A DNA stretch of 64,000 nt. Source: Ruminiclostridium sp. (lineage in GTDB: Bacteria; Bacillota; Clostridia; Oscillospirales; Ruminococcaceae). The stretch is taken from contig JAGBHT010000005.1 of NCBI GenBank assembly GCA_017935365.1, forward strand, positions 31,351 to 95,350, read 5' to 3'. Each line of letters starts with the position of its first letter. The first letter of the stretch is position 1. A program made the position numbers and the translations under genes. The notes beneath the pieces are model-generated. The model did not search any database. It saw nothing but the letters and a program-made list of their open reading frames with translations, and was not told where the DNA came from. Of the stretch, positions 34,778 through 43,276 are shown one piece after another.

Positions 34778-36115
34778 TTAAACCATCTTGTCTACTTCTG
34801 TCAGAACTTCATCAAGTATTGCCATATTTTCTGCAAGCTCTTCTTCTGTGATAATGAGGGGCGGGCAAACGAAAATGCAAGCCTCGTGCGAATATGTGTT
34901 GAAGCCCTTTGCCTTTAACATTCCTACTATCTTGCCCATAATGCCCTCAGGATCCTTACCGAAAGGAACAAGGGGTTCGTGAGTAGCCTTATCCTTTGTA
35001 AGCTCCACACAGGAGAACAAGCCTATGTAACGTACATCGCCGACGCTCTTGTGCTTTGCCTTGATGTCTTCAAGCAGAGCGCCTAACTGCTTGCCGCGTT
35101 CCTTTACCTTATCCATTATGTGTTCTTTTTCATAGAAGTTAAGGCAGGCAACACCTGCGGCACAGCCGAGGGGGTGAGCGGAATATGTAAGACCGCAGTC
35201 GAGCTTGTGTGTATCGAAGAACTCTGCAATCTTCTTGCTTACGATAACGCCGCCGAGAGGAGCGTATCCGCAGGTAACGCCCTTTGCGAATGTGATCATA
35301 TCAGGCTCGATGCCCCAGTTTTCGCAGGCAAAATATTCGCCTGTTCTGCCCCAGCCTGCCATTACTTCATCGCAGACCATCATGATGCCGAACTCGTCGC
35401 ATATCTTGCGGACGCCCTGTAAGTAGCCTTTAGGCGGAATGATGATACCGTTTGAACCTGTTACCGATTCCATTACGATAGCGGCAACCGCATCGGGGTT
35501 TTCGTATATGATCTGATCACGGAGCTGACCGAGATAATATTCTGTTGCCTGTTCCTCGCTCTCAAAGGGGAACGGAGCGTGATACAGATAAGGATCTGTA
35601 AACTTTACGAAGCCGGGGATACCGGGTTCAAGAGTATATCTTCTGGGTTCGCCTGTCAGGTTACCTGCGCCGAATGAGCTTCCGTGATATGCACGGTATC
35701 TTGAGAATATCTTGTATCTGCCTGTAACCAGCTTTGCAATCTTTATTGCATTCTCGTTAGCGTCTGCGCCGCCTAAGGTGAAGAATACCTTGCCCATATT
35801 CTTGGGGGCTACCTTTACTACCATTTCAGCAAGCTTTGAACGGCAGTCGATAGCGTAGGCGGGGCTTATGTATGCGAGTTTTTCAGCCTGCTCCTTGATA
35901 GCGTCAATGATATCCTTGTTGCCGTAACCGACATTCAGGTTAACGAGCTGGCTTGACATATCAGCCATTTTTTTGCCGTCTGCGGTGTAGTAGTAGATGC
36001 CCTCTGCCTTTTCTACAACTGCGGGGTTCAGCTTGCCCTGAACGCTCCATGAATGAAGGTTGTACTTGAGTGAAGTTTCCTTTACTTCTTCTGCATTTTT
36101 AAATCCGTATCTCAT
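34778..36115 (-). CDS. Class III aminotransferase, probable beta-alanine transaminase
   Basis: A 445-residue PLP enzyme. The cofactor lysine is in ITFAKGVTCGYAPLGG and the aspartate in VCDEVMAGWGRTG; GGADANENAIKIAK is also typical. In this operon the likely substrate is beta-alanine or 3-aminoisobutyrate, giving malonate semialdehyde. This matches the extended pyrimidine pathway described in fermenting Gram-positive bacteria, where an aminotransferase and a reductase follow dihydropyrimidinase. Substrate assignment is from context. Confidence 0.85.
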   Translation of the reverse strand: MRYGFKNAEEVKETSLKYNLHSWSVQGKLNPAVVEKAEGIYYYTADGKKMADMSSQLVNLNVGYGNKDIIDAIKEQAEKLAYISPAYAIDCRSKLAEMVVKVAPKNMGKVFFTLGGADANENAIKIAKLVTGRYKIFSRYRAYHGSSFGAGNLTGEPRRYTLEPGIPGFVKFTDPYLYHAPFPFESEEQATEYYLGQLRDQIIYENPDAVAAIVMESVTGSNGIIIPPKGYLQGVRKICDEFGIMMVCDEVMAGWGRTGEYFACENWGIEPDMITFAKGVTCGYAPLGGVIVSKKIAEFFDTHKLDCGLTYSAHPLGCAAGVACLNFYEKEHIMDKVKERGKQLGALLEDIKAKHKSVGDVRYIGLFSCVELTKDKATHEPLVPFGKDPEGIMGKIVGMLKAKGFNTYSHEACIFVCPPLIITEEELAENMAILDEVLTEVDKMV

Positions 36116-36136
36116 TTTATTTCTTCCTTTCTTTTA

Positions 36137-37276
36137 TCAGAATACACTTTTATATATCGTTTCGATTTCTTCTGTTGTGGGAACTCTCGGGTTGTTTGCC
36201 GTACTTCCTGCGGCGAATGCATCCTTTGCGAGAGTGGGTATCTTGTCCTCTGTTACTCCCTGCGATGAGAGGAGTTTCGGAAGTCCCGTTTCGTCCGCTA
36301 TTGTGGCGATAGCCTCAACTGCGACTATGCTTGCATCTCTTACCGACAAGCCCTCAACGTTCTCGCCCATCGCTATTGCGATATCACGGAACTTTTCGGG
36401 ACAGGACGGGCGGTTGTATTCCATTACGGTGCTTAACAACATTGCGTTTGCCAGTCCGTGCGGAATGTGGAACCACGCTCCTAGCGGTCTTGACATCGAG
36501 TGAACAAGCGCTGTAGGCGCACTGCATATTGCGATTCCCGCATATAAAGCGGCAAGGAGCATATCTTCTCTTGCCTGCTCGTTCCTGCCGTCAAGCACAG
36601 CCGGTATAAGACTTTTTGAAATAAGCCTTATCGCTTCAAGCGAATACATTTTTGTCATGGGAGATGCGTTCACATTTATGTAGCTTTCTATTGCGTGCGT
36701 CAGGGCGTCCATTCCTGTTGCCGCTGTCATAAACGGCGGTAACGATTTTGTTATCGCAAAATCGAGAATTGCCACTTTAGGGATAATTCCGTCTGTTGAT
36801 AACAGCATCTTTATATTTCTGTCGGTGTCGGTTATAACCGAATATCTTGTCGCTTCACTGCCTGTGCCTGCGGTAGTCGGTATAGCGATTATCGGAAGAG
36901 ATTCCTTTTCGGGAGCAGCCTTTTCATAATCGGTTACCTTGCCACCGTTTGCAAGCAACATTCCGATACCTTTTGCCGCATCAAGAGGACTTCCTCCGCC
37001 TGCCGCAACTATCACATCGCAACCGTTTTCCTTTGCAAATGCCGCACCTTCGTCAACGTCTGTCGTTGTCGGGTCTGAGCCTACACGGTCGTACACCGCG
37101 CAGGAAACGCCTGCTTTTTCAAGACTTGATACGATGATATCAAGCACTCCGCTTTTTCTGAGCGATCCTTTACCGCAGACAAGCATCGCTTTCTTTCCGA
37201 AGCGTGCCGCCTGCTCTCCGACTGAGGTAACTGTACCCTTGCCGTAAATAATCGTTGGTGGTGATCTGAATACCAC
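36137..37276 (-). CDS. Iron-containing alcohol dehydrogenase, probable malonate semialdehyde reductase
   Basis: A 379-residue group III dehydrogenase with GGGSPLDAAKGIGML (NAD loop), HAIESYI and the metal region HSMSRPLGAWFHIPHGLANAMLL. In this operon it would reduce malonate semialdehyde to 3-hydroxypropionate, so nitrogen is freed while NADH is reoxidised. It leads the enzyme part of the locus, after the hairpin at 37323-37390. Confidence 0.85.
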   Translation of the reverse strand: MVFRSPPTIIYGKGTVTSVGEQAARFGKKAMLVCGKGSLRKSGVLDIIVSSLEKAGVSCAVYDRVGSDPTTTDVDEGAAFAKENGCDVIVAAGGGSPLDAAKGIGMLLANGGKVTDYEKAAPEKESLPIIAIPTTAGTGSEATRYSVITDTDRNIKMLLSTDGIIPKVAILDFAITKSLPPFMTAATGMDALTHAIESYINVNASPMTKMYSLEAIRLISKSLIPAVLDGRNEQAREDMLLAALYAGIAICSAPTALVHSMSRPLGAWFHIPHGLANAMLLSTVMEYNRPSCPEKFRDIAIAMGENVEGLSVRDASIVAVEAIATIADETGLPKLLSSQGVTEDKIPTLAKDAFAAGSTANNPRVPTTEEIETIYKSVF

Positions 37277-37322
37277 TGTTATACCCTCTTTCCTTTTGCT
37301 TTGATAAAATTCATGTATTTTT

Positions 37323-37390
37323 ATCGGGAAAAACGACAGGGCGGAACGACCACCTTAACCGTGATACGTCCGCCCTGACGCCTTTCCCGA
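37323..37390 (-). terminator. Extended inverted repeat / terminator between transporter and enzyme genes
   Basis: Minus strand: inner stem CAGGGCGGAC...GTTCCGCCCTG followed by TCGTTTTT. An outer pair, ATCGGGAAA with TTTCCCGAT, encloses the stem and its T-run. The T-run can therefore be sequestered by the outer stem, which might make termination conditional. Confidence 0.7.
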
Positions 37391-37453
37391 TCGCACGAAC
37401 GGTATTTAACTGCTCATGCGATACTGAACTTACTGTATAAGTCGTTGTAAAAC

Positions 37454-37912
37454 TTACTCTGCGAGTGCTTTTATGACATCTTCTATCATATTCTCGCTGT
37501 ATACCTTGTAGCCTGCGTTTCTGAGATATTCTACCGCAAGCCCCTGTCCTTCAATGATCGTATCTGTGAAAGTACCGTCATATATGTGGGTGCTTCCGCA
37601 GGAGGGACTGTCTTCTTTCATTATGCAAAGGGCGACGTCGTTTTCCTTTGCGAGTCTTAACGCCTCATTTGCGCCTTTTGTGTACTGCACGGTGCAGTCG
37701 CCGCCTACGCAGCTAATCACCTTGTCGCCTGTACGCTGGCAGTCGGGACGGGGAGTAGGAAGACCGCCGAACACTTCGGGGCATACCGGTATCAGTCTGC
37801 CCTCCTCCTTCCACTTGAGGAACTGTGGGTGCAGACACGGCGTATCGCCGTCATCATAGCGGCAATGCCAGCCGAAAAGGCAACCGCTTACAAGTATTTT
37901 CTTTTCGCTCAT
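37454..37912 (-). CDS. DUF523 family cysteine-rich protein
   Basis: A 152-residue protein with the DUF523 pattern: SGCLFGWHCRYDD at the start, VCPEVFGGLPTPRPDCQ and KEDSPSCGS. The conserved cysteines suggest a metal or iron-sulfur site. The family has no agreed function. It lies between the binding protein and the catabolic enzymes, 42 bases after the former, so it is probably co-expressed with the transporter. Confidence 0.85.
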   Translation of the reverse strand: MSEKKILVSGCLFGWHCRYDDGDTPCLHPQFLKWKEEGRLIPVCPEVFGGLPTPRPDCQRTGDKVISCVGGDCTVQYTKGANEALRLAKENDVALCIMKEDSPSCGSTHIYDGTFTDTIIEGQGLAVEYLRNAGYKVYSENMIEDVIKALAE

Positions 37913-37954
37913 ATATACCGCCTTTCAGCTTCCGGAGTGATCCGAAACCGTGAA

Positions 37955-39103
37955 TTACTTAGTGAACTGGCTCTTCTTGTAGCAAAGTACAAGACCCGAT
38001 CTTTGATATACCTGGGCTACTTCGAGAAGCTCCATACCGCCTGCGTTGGCGTTGATAAGGTTAGAAACCCACGTTACACCGAAGTCAACTGTACCGTTGC
38101 TTACTGCAACTGTTTCAGAAACGTCACCGCCGCCGCTTACAATCTCTACGTTAAGGCCGTTATCCTTGTAGTAGCCCTTGTCAAGTGCTACATAATAGCC
38201 CATGAACTGAGCCTGCGGTAACCATTTAAGCTGAACCTTGAGGTCAGACTTCTCAACTGCTCCGCCGTCATATGTCAGATAGTCGGAAGAACGGATGTCA
38301 TCAAGTGTAAGCTTAGCGAGCTTGTCTGCTGCTGTAGCATCATCAAGCTTGATGTACTGCTTAGCAAGGTCAAGTGTCTGCTGCATAGCGTCTTCGTCCA
38401 TCTTACCTACATCCGAAGCGGAAACCGCCTTGCCTTTTGTATCTGTCGTTACAAGCTTTGCAACCTCTGAAGCCATATATTTCTGGTGGTCAGCCGATAC
38501 CGATGAGCCGTACTTGAATACGATTTCTGCGGCTTCATCAGGATGCTCGCACGCATATGTCCAGCCCTTCATTGATGCGGCAACAAATGCCTTTACTGTG
38601 TTGGGGTTGTTCTTTGCGAATTCCTTTGTGCAGAACAGGTTATCCTCGAGCATCGCAACGCCCTGATCGTTCATATCGATGACACCGATCTCATCGCCGT
38701 AGTTATAACCGCCGTCATAGTTGTTCTTGATAAGACCAAGCTCGTTGAATGTCATTGCTGATGCCAGTGTAATAGTATCCTTATCTATCTGATCCATTGT
38801 GAAGTCCATTGTGATATAATCTGTGGGCAGACCGTACTTTGAAAGCAGAGCCTGAATTTCGTACTCGTTGCCGAGACCCCAGTTGCCGACCTTGTTTTCG
38901 CTTGAAGCCTTCTTGATGATCTCCTCATCGCTCATAAGACCTGTGCTTTCCGAAGAACCCTCTGCGGCGCTTGAAGAAGCGTCTGCCGATGCGGCCGAGC
39001 TTTCTGCTGCGCTGCTCGATGAGGCGTCACCGGAACAAGCGGTGAACGATGTTGCAAGACAGCTTGCTGCGAGTAATGCTGCTAACACTCTTTTGCTTTT
39101 CAT
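37955..39103 (-). CDS. ABC transporter substrate-binding lipoprotein, circularly permuted NMT1/THI5 type
   Basis: 382 residues. Residues 1-23 are a lipoprotein signal ending SFTAC, and 24-56 a Ser/Ala linker. Residues about 57-276 are the part that in ordinary family members comes second: KVGNWGLGNEYEIQALL, ASAMTFNELG, MLEDNLFCTKEF and ASMKGWTYACEHPDEAAEIV. Residues 289-378 are the part that normally begins the mature protein: KVQLKWLPQAQFMGYYVAL, GGDVSETVAVSNGTVDFGV and VYQRSGLVLCYKKS. The halves are in reversed order within one uninterrupted frame, joined by a short linker at about 277-288. Both hinge strands could still form. It should deliver a pyrimidine-like ligand to the permeases upstream in the operon. 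Confidence 0.88.
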   Translation of the reverse strand: MKSKRVLAALLAASCLATSFTACSGDASSSSAAESSAASADASSSAAEGSSESTGLMSDEEIIKKASSENKVGNWGLGNEYEIQALLSKYGLPTDYITMDFTMDQIDKDTITLASAMTFNELGLIKNNYDGGYNYGDEIGVIDMNDQGVAMLEDNLFCTKEFAKNNPNTVKAFVAASMKGWTYACEHPDEAAEIVFKYGSSVSADHQKYMASEVAKLVTTDTKGKAVSASDVGKMDEDAMQQTLDLAKQYIKLDDATAADKLAKLTLDDIRSSDYLTYDGGAVEKSDLKVQLKWLPQAQFMGYYVALDKGYYKDNGLNVEIVSGGGDVSETVAVSNGTVDFGVTWVSNLINANAGGMELLEVAQVYQRSGLVLCYKKSQFTK

Positions 39104-39165
39104 AATGTTTCATCCTTTCTCGTCTTTTAAAATAGGTTTTAGTTTATCTGAAACCGCTCTTTTGC

Positions 39166-39969
39166 TTATCTTGCACGGCGGTTTTTCAGCACGATCGCCT
39201 CAACTATGAGGAGTATTACATACATCAGTATACCCATTACACAAGCTACCGTTATGTATGCCCATGCGGTCGGGAACTGACCTTTTATAATGTTCTCTCT
39301 TATCTGTCTGCCGACGCCGATTACTTGCTCTGCGAAGTATTCGCTTACTACCGCACCGATTATACAAGCCGGAACGCTTACTCTCAGCGCTGTAAACACA
39401 TAGGGTAATGAGTTCGGAAGCCTTAGCTTGAAGAACATCTTGAACTTGCCGACGCCGTAGGAGGCAAACAGGTCTTCCAAGAACGGCTTTACTTCCGTAA
39501 GACCTCTATAGGCGTTTACGCTCATTGAGGCTGTACAGAATATCGTAACGGTGATTATCTTTGCCACCGTACTTCTTATATCAACTACGCTTGACAGATC
39601 TCTTGTCCAGTTGTTGATAACGGGAGCAAGCGCTACAAGCGGAATTGCGTTGAAAGCGGAAACTATAGTCAGACCGCCCATGCCCCACTTCTTGAATACC
39701 GCACCGGCAACGCCGATGAGATAACCGAATATTGAGCCGAGGATCAGTCCTCCGAGGGCTACTATCATGGTCGAGGCTATCTGAGGTAACATATTCGTGA
39801 AGTTATCGCCTATGATTGAGCCTATTCTTGTCGGGAGCGGAAGGATTATCTCATCCGTTTTGAACAGTGTGTGCAGAACCTTTGTCTGCCACAGTGTGAA
39901 TATCAGTGCTCCGAACAGTACGGGCAGACCGACTGTTGTTATGATGTTTTTGATTACCTTGCCTTTCAA
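39166..39969 (-). CDS. ABC transporter permease (SsuC/ThiX-like)
   Basis: A 267-residue membrane protein with about six helices and the EAA coupling loop (EDLFASYGVGKFKMFFKLRLP, near residue 155). It forms one half of the channel; the second permease gene lies 18 bases upstream. This family handles small aromatic or heterocyclic solutes with THI5-type binding proteins. The ligand is inferred from the surrounding pyrimidine genes. Confidence 0.88.
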   Translation of the reverse strand: MKGKVIKNIITTVGLPVLFGALIFTLWQTKVLHTLFKTDEIILPLPTRIGSIIGDNFTNMLPQIASTMIVALGGLILGSIFGYLIGVAGAVFKKWGMGGLTIVSAFNAIPLVALAPVINNWTRDLSSVVDIRSTVAKIITVTIFCTASMSVNAYRGLTEVKPFLEDLFASYGVGKFKMFFKLRLPNSLPYVFTALRVSVPACIIGAVVSEYFAEQVIGVGRQIRENIIKGQFPTAWAYITVACVMGILMYVILLIVEAIVLKNRRAR

Positions 39970-39987
39970 GTGCGATCAGTCCTTTCC

Positions 39988-40809
39988 TTACTGTGCTTTT
40001 TTCTTAGCCTTTCGCTTTGAAGGAGTTATCGCTCTTTCGATAACTCCCATCAGATAGTAACTCAGTACGCCGATAACGGCACTGAATATTACTATATCCC
40101 AGAATACAAATCGTGTCATCGAGCCTTTGAGCGACTGGGAGAGCATACAGCCAAGACCGTTGCCGCCCTGGAGTGTATCAACGAGTATCGACGCCGTGAT
40201 AGCCATAGGCGCCGATATCTTAAGTCCTGTGAAGAAGTAGGACATTGCCGACGGGATAAGCATCTTTGTGTAAAGCTGGAACTTGCTTGCGCCGTAGGAT
40301 CTCATCAGCTCGTGTCTTTCACGTCCGACCGACTTGAAGCCTGCCAGCGTATTTGTCGAAACGGGGTAGAATGTAAGTATTGCGGCGATTATGATTCGTG
40401 CGCTTGATATATCGCCCGTTATCGAAAGTACGATAGGCGCCATACCGAGAATGGGTATCATCTGGATTATCATAAGATACGGGAACGCTATCTTTTCGAC
40501 TATGTGCGACAGGTGCATCAGCAAAGCCAGTATGTAGCCCAGCACCATACCGATTATAAAACCGATAAGCGCTCTTGAAAGCGTTTCTGCGGCACTGGAG
40601 AAAACCAGTGTTGCTATAGTATCGCCCGAACCGGTTATCGACTTTGTATCAAAGAACGAGCCGATTATCTGGTACAGATGCGGAAGAACGTTTACGGGTG
40701 TACGCTGTGTCGCTCCTACTATGAATGCGCATATCTCCCATATCACTACAAGACCCAGCACCCATACGGCAGTTACTATGCCTTTGGAGGAAGTTATCCT
40801 TTTTATCAT
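39988..40809 (-). CDS. ABC transporter permease (SsuC/ThiX-like)
   Basis: A 273-residue paralogue of the neighbouring permease with the EAA loop GRERHELMRSYGASKFQLY followed by TKMLIPSAM. Two different permease genes imply a heterodimeric channel, where many members of this family use a homodimer. 21 bases after the ATPase gene. Confidence 0.88.
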   Translation of the reverse strand: MIKRITSSKGIVTAVWVLGLVVIWEICAFIVGATQRTPVNVLPHLYQIIGSFFDTKSITGSGDTIATLVFSSAAETLSRALIGFIIGMVLGYILALLMHLSHIVEKIAFPYLMIIQMIPILGMAPIVLSITGDISSARIIIAAILTFYPVSTNTLAGFKSVGRERHELMRSYGASKFQLYTKMLIPSAMSYFFTGLKISAPMAITASILVDTLQGGNGLGCMLSQSLKGSMTRFVFWDIVIFSAVIGVLSYYLMGVIERAITPSKRKAKKKAQ

Positions 40810-40830
40810 TTCTTAACGCTCCTTTCGGCT

Positions 40831-41613
40831 TTATATACCCTCGAAGCTGTTTCTTACCTTCTCTACAAGAGCGGCAAATTCGGGAGTACCTCTCATGTCT
40901 GCGTTTCTCGGTCTGGGAAGATCTACATCCACTATTGCGGATAATCTGCCGGGGTGGGGAGATAAAACGCATATCCTGTCGGACATATATACCGACTCGG
41001 CTATGTTATGTGTTACGAAAAGCACCGTCTTGTTTGTCTTTCTCCATATTGAAAGCACATCGTCGTTGAGCTTTTCTCTTGTGAACTCATCAAGCGCCGA
41101 GAACGGTTCGTCCATCAGAAGTATGTCGGGCTGTATCGCAAGCGCTCTTGCAATACCTACTCTCTGCTGCATACCGCCTGAAAGCTGTCCGGGGTAGCTG
41201 TTGCCGAACTCCTTAAGTCCTACAAGTTCAAGTACCTGTTCGATACGGCTCGCCTGCTCCTCTTTAGGAACTTTCATCATCTCAAGCGGAAGCCTTATGT
41301 TCTTTCTTACTGTTCTCCAGTCGAGAAGAACGGGGTTCTGGAACACGATACCGAACTTCTGCTCAAGTCTTGTTTCTCTTGGCGTCTTGCCGCAGACCGT
41401 AACCTCGCCTGAGGTGGGGGTCAGCAGATCCGATACTATACGAAGAAGTGTGGATTTACCGCAGCCGGAAGGACCGAGAAGCGATATGAATTCACCTTTC
41501 TGAATGTCAATGCTTACGTTCTTAAGTGCCTGTACCGGGTTGCCCTTGCTGTCCGAGAACACCATGCTGACGTTCTTTACCGAGATCTCCGGTGCATTTG
41601 TTTTTTCACTCAT
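40831..41613 (-). CDS. ABC transporter ATP-binding protein (SsuB/TauB-like)
   Basis: 260 residues from the ATG at 41613, which has AAAGGAG; an in-frame start at 41853 would add 80 basic residues read through the promoter and leader, and is rejected. Walker A GPSGCGKST, signature LSGGMQQRV and Walker B LLMDEPF are intact. First gene of the transporter operon, downstream of a leader with an intrinsic terminator. Confidence 0.93.
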   Translation of the reverse strand: MSEKTNAPEISVKNVSMVFSDSKGNPVQALKNVSIDIQKGEFISLLGPSGCGKSTLLRIVSDLLTPTSGEVTVCGKTPRETRLEQKFGIVFQNPVLLDWRTVRKNIRLPLEMMKVPKEEQASRIEQVLELVGLKEFGNSYPGQLSGGMQQRVGIARALAIQPDILLMDEPFSALDEFTREKLNDDVLSIWRKTNKTVLFVTHNIAESVYMSDRICVLSPHPGRLSAIVDVDLPRPRNADMRGTPEFAALVEKVRNSFEGI

Positions 41614-41674
41614 TTCTAAGCACTCCTTTCTTTTTCGTTTTGCAAGTCTTATCTTTTTGTTCCTGCAAAACAAA

Positions 41675-41704
41675 AACGGCGCAGAAATCATTTTCTGCGC
41701 CGTT
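41675..41704 (-). terminator. Leader terminator of the transporter operon
   Basis: AACGGCGCAGAAA-atca-TTTTCTGCGCCGTT, followed on the minus strand by TTTTGTTTTG. It lies between the promoter (41753-41781) and the ATPase start (41613), so transcripts must pass it. Confidence 0.75.
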
Positions 41705-41752
41705 GCAAGTTTCTTTTTGTTTTGTTTCACTGTTTTCTTTCGGTGTAACTGC

Positions 41753-41781
41753 ATTATATCACGCTTAAAATCGCATTGCAA
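41753..41781 (-). promoter_or_regulatory. Promoter of the pyrimidine transporter operon
   Basis: Minus strand TTGCAA-N17-TATAAT. The leader to the first gene is about 130 bases. Confidence 0.75.
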
Positions 41782-41844
41782 TAGGCTTTTTGACAAATTG
41801 TGCAGAGTGCTGAAAGAAAAGCGCTTTGTTTGTGCTGAGGTTGA

Positions 41845-41889
41845 ATTTTGCAATATTCACTTGACAATTATGCAAAATTATGTTATACT
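41845..41889 (+). promoter_or_regulatory. pucR promoter overlapped by an inverted repeat operator
   Basis: TTGACA (41861-41866)-N17-TATACT (41884-41889). The inverted repeat ATTTTGCA (41845-41852) ... TGCAAAAT (41871-41878) covers the -35 box and spacer, a likely PucR or other repressor site. Confidence 0.75.
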
Positions 41890-41913
41890 CTGTATCAATA
41901 AACAAGAAAAATG

Positions 41914-41955
41914 CCGCCAAAGCTGTCGGGAAAACGGAGCCTTGGCGGTTTTTAT
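41914..41955 (+). terminator. Terminator-like hairpin in the pucR leader
   Basis: CCGCCAA...TTGGCGG with inner AGCT/AGC pairing, followed by TTTTTATGC. It is between the pucR promoter and its start codon. Confidence 0.6.
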
Positions 41956-41994
41956 GCTTTTTATCCGTCCTATTATAAAAGAGGTGAAAAACAG

Positions 41995-43149
41995 ATGTCA
42001 ATTACAGTATCAAAGCTATGTGCAAATGCACAGGCAAATTACGTTATGAAGCTTGTAGCGGGAAAAGAGGGACTTGGCAATTATGTCCGATGGGTACATC
42101 TTGTTGAACACGCTGATGTATCGCCGTTTCTGCACGGAAATGAAATGGTATTTATGACGGGGGTGGGAATAAGCGATGAAAGCCACCTGCTCAGCTTTGT
42201 TGAAGAACTTTTTGAAAAACGTTGCAGTGCGCTTGTTATCAACACCGGTAAATATATAAAGAGTATACCGCAGAGCGTAAAGGACTGCTGTGACCTGAAT
42301 TCACTTCCGCTGTTTACCGTACCGTGGGAGGTAAAGCTTATAGATATCACCTATGACTTCTGCCACAGGATAGTAACGGGCGAAGAAATAGAAACAGCGC
42401 TTGCTACCGCTTTGCGCAATCTGATATTTTCCCCCGAAAACGAGGCGGGATATAAATCGACGCTTGAACGGCGCAGTTATTTTCCGACATCGGAATACTG
42501 CGTCGGCGTATGCGCCTTCTCCGATACCGACCTTGGCGATGATGAGCTTAAGAAAGCGGTCACGGGCGATATGCAGAAGGTGCTTAATACAAGCGGCAAG
42601 CAGTTCAGTTTCTTTTTTCAGGATAAAAATCTTGTCGTTGTCTGTCCCGACTGTAAGGAAGAAGACGTGCGGAGGATTTTCTCGACATTTGATTCTATTT
42701 TCAACTCCGGCAGAAAAAACGCAACGCTGACCTGCGGCATAAGTCCGTCAAAGCAGGGGTACACCGCAATATCCGACGGTTACCGCAAGGCGGTAATGGC
42801 GCTCAGGGTGGCACTGCTTCATGGTGACAAGTGCATTGGTTACAGCGATATGGGCATATATAAACTGCTTGTACATATAAAAGATACATCGGTGCTTCAC
42901 GAGATATACGATGAAATGCTCGGAACGCTTGAAGAGTTCGACAGTGCGAACGGAACCGACTATATGGACACGCTGAAATGTTACCTTGAAAATGACAGCA
43001 GTGTACAGGAAGTCGCAAGGCTGACATTCGTCCACCGCAACACGGTAAATTATAAGCTCAGACGTATAAAGGAGATTCTAGGCTGTGAGTTGAATTATGA
43101 GGACAAGCTGAGGCTTATGCTTTCATTCTTTATAAAGGAATTTCTTTAA
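41995..43149 (+). CDS. pucR: PucR family transcriptional regulator
   Basis: 384 residues from the ATG at 41995 (GAGGTG ahead); the earlier in-frame ATG at 41911 lies within the leader hairpin and is unlikely. N-terminal PucR ligand domain (about residues 1-130, with VRWVHLVEHADVSPFLHGNEMVFMTG-like text), a central GGDEF-like fold and a C-terminal helix-turn-helix (SVQEVARLTFVHRNTVNYKLRRI). PucR proteins control purine and related nitrogen catabolism. Divergent from the pyrimidine transporter operon, which it probably activates. Confidence 0.9.
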   Translation: MSITVSKLCANAQANYVMKLVAGKEGLGNYVRWVHLVEHADVSPFLHGNEMVFMTGVGISDESHLLSFVEELFEKRCSALVINTGKYIKSIPQSVKDCCDLNSLPLFTVPWEVKLIDITYDFCHRIVTGEEIETALATALRNLIFSPENEAGYKSTLERRSYFPTSEYCVGVCAFSDTDLGDDELKKAVTGDMQKVLNTSGKQFSFFFQDKNLVVVCPDCKEEDVRRIFSTFDSIFNSGRKNATLTCGISPSKQGYTAISDGYRKAVMALRVALLHGDKCIGYSDMGIYKLLVHIKDTSVLHEIYDEMLGTLEEFDSANGTDYMDTLKCYLENDSSVQEVARLTFVHRNTVNYKLRRIKEILGCELNYEDKLRLMLSFFIKEFL

Positions 43150-43202
43150 GCCTTTAAGTCGTTCCGCTGTGCTATGGTTTAAGTATATTGTGCGTCCGCT
43201 CG

Positions 43203-43231
43203 TTGAACTGACAAAACGGCGCATATATAAT
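43203..43231 (+). promoter_or_regulatory. Promoter of the 43277 gene
   Basis: TTGAAC-N17-TATAAT, 46 bases before the start codon. Confidence 0.7.
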
Positions 43232-43276
43232 AAAGACATCGATAGTTTTATATGAAGACGAAAGGAAGGATATATT

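Noticed and set aside
37955..39103. Explaining the reordered binding protein as two genes or a frameshift
   Set aside because: The frame is continuous from the signal peptide to the stop, with the linker in frame, so a split or shifted pair does not fit.
40831..41853. Long version of the ABC ATPase with 80 extra N-terminal residues
   Set aside because: The extension reads through the leader terminator and promoter; the ATG at 41613 has a good ribosome site and matches family length.
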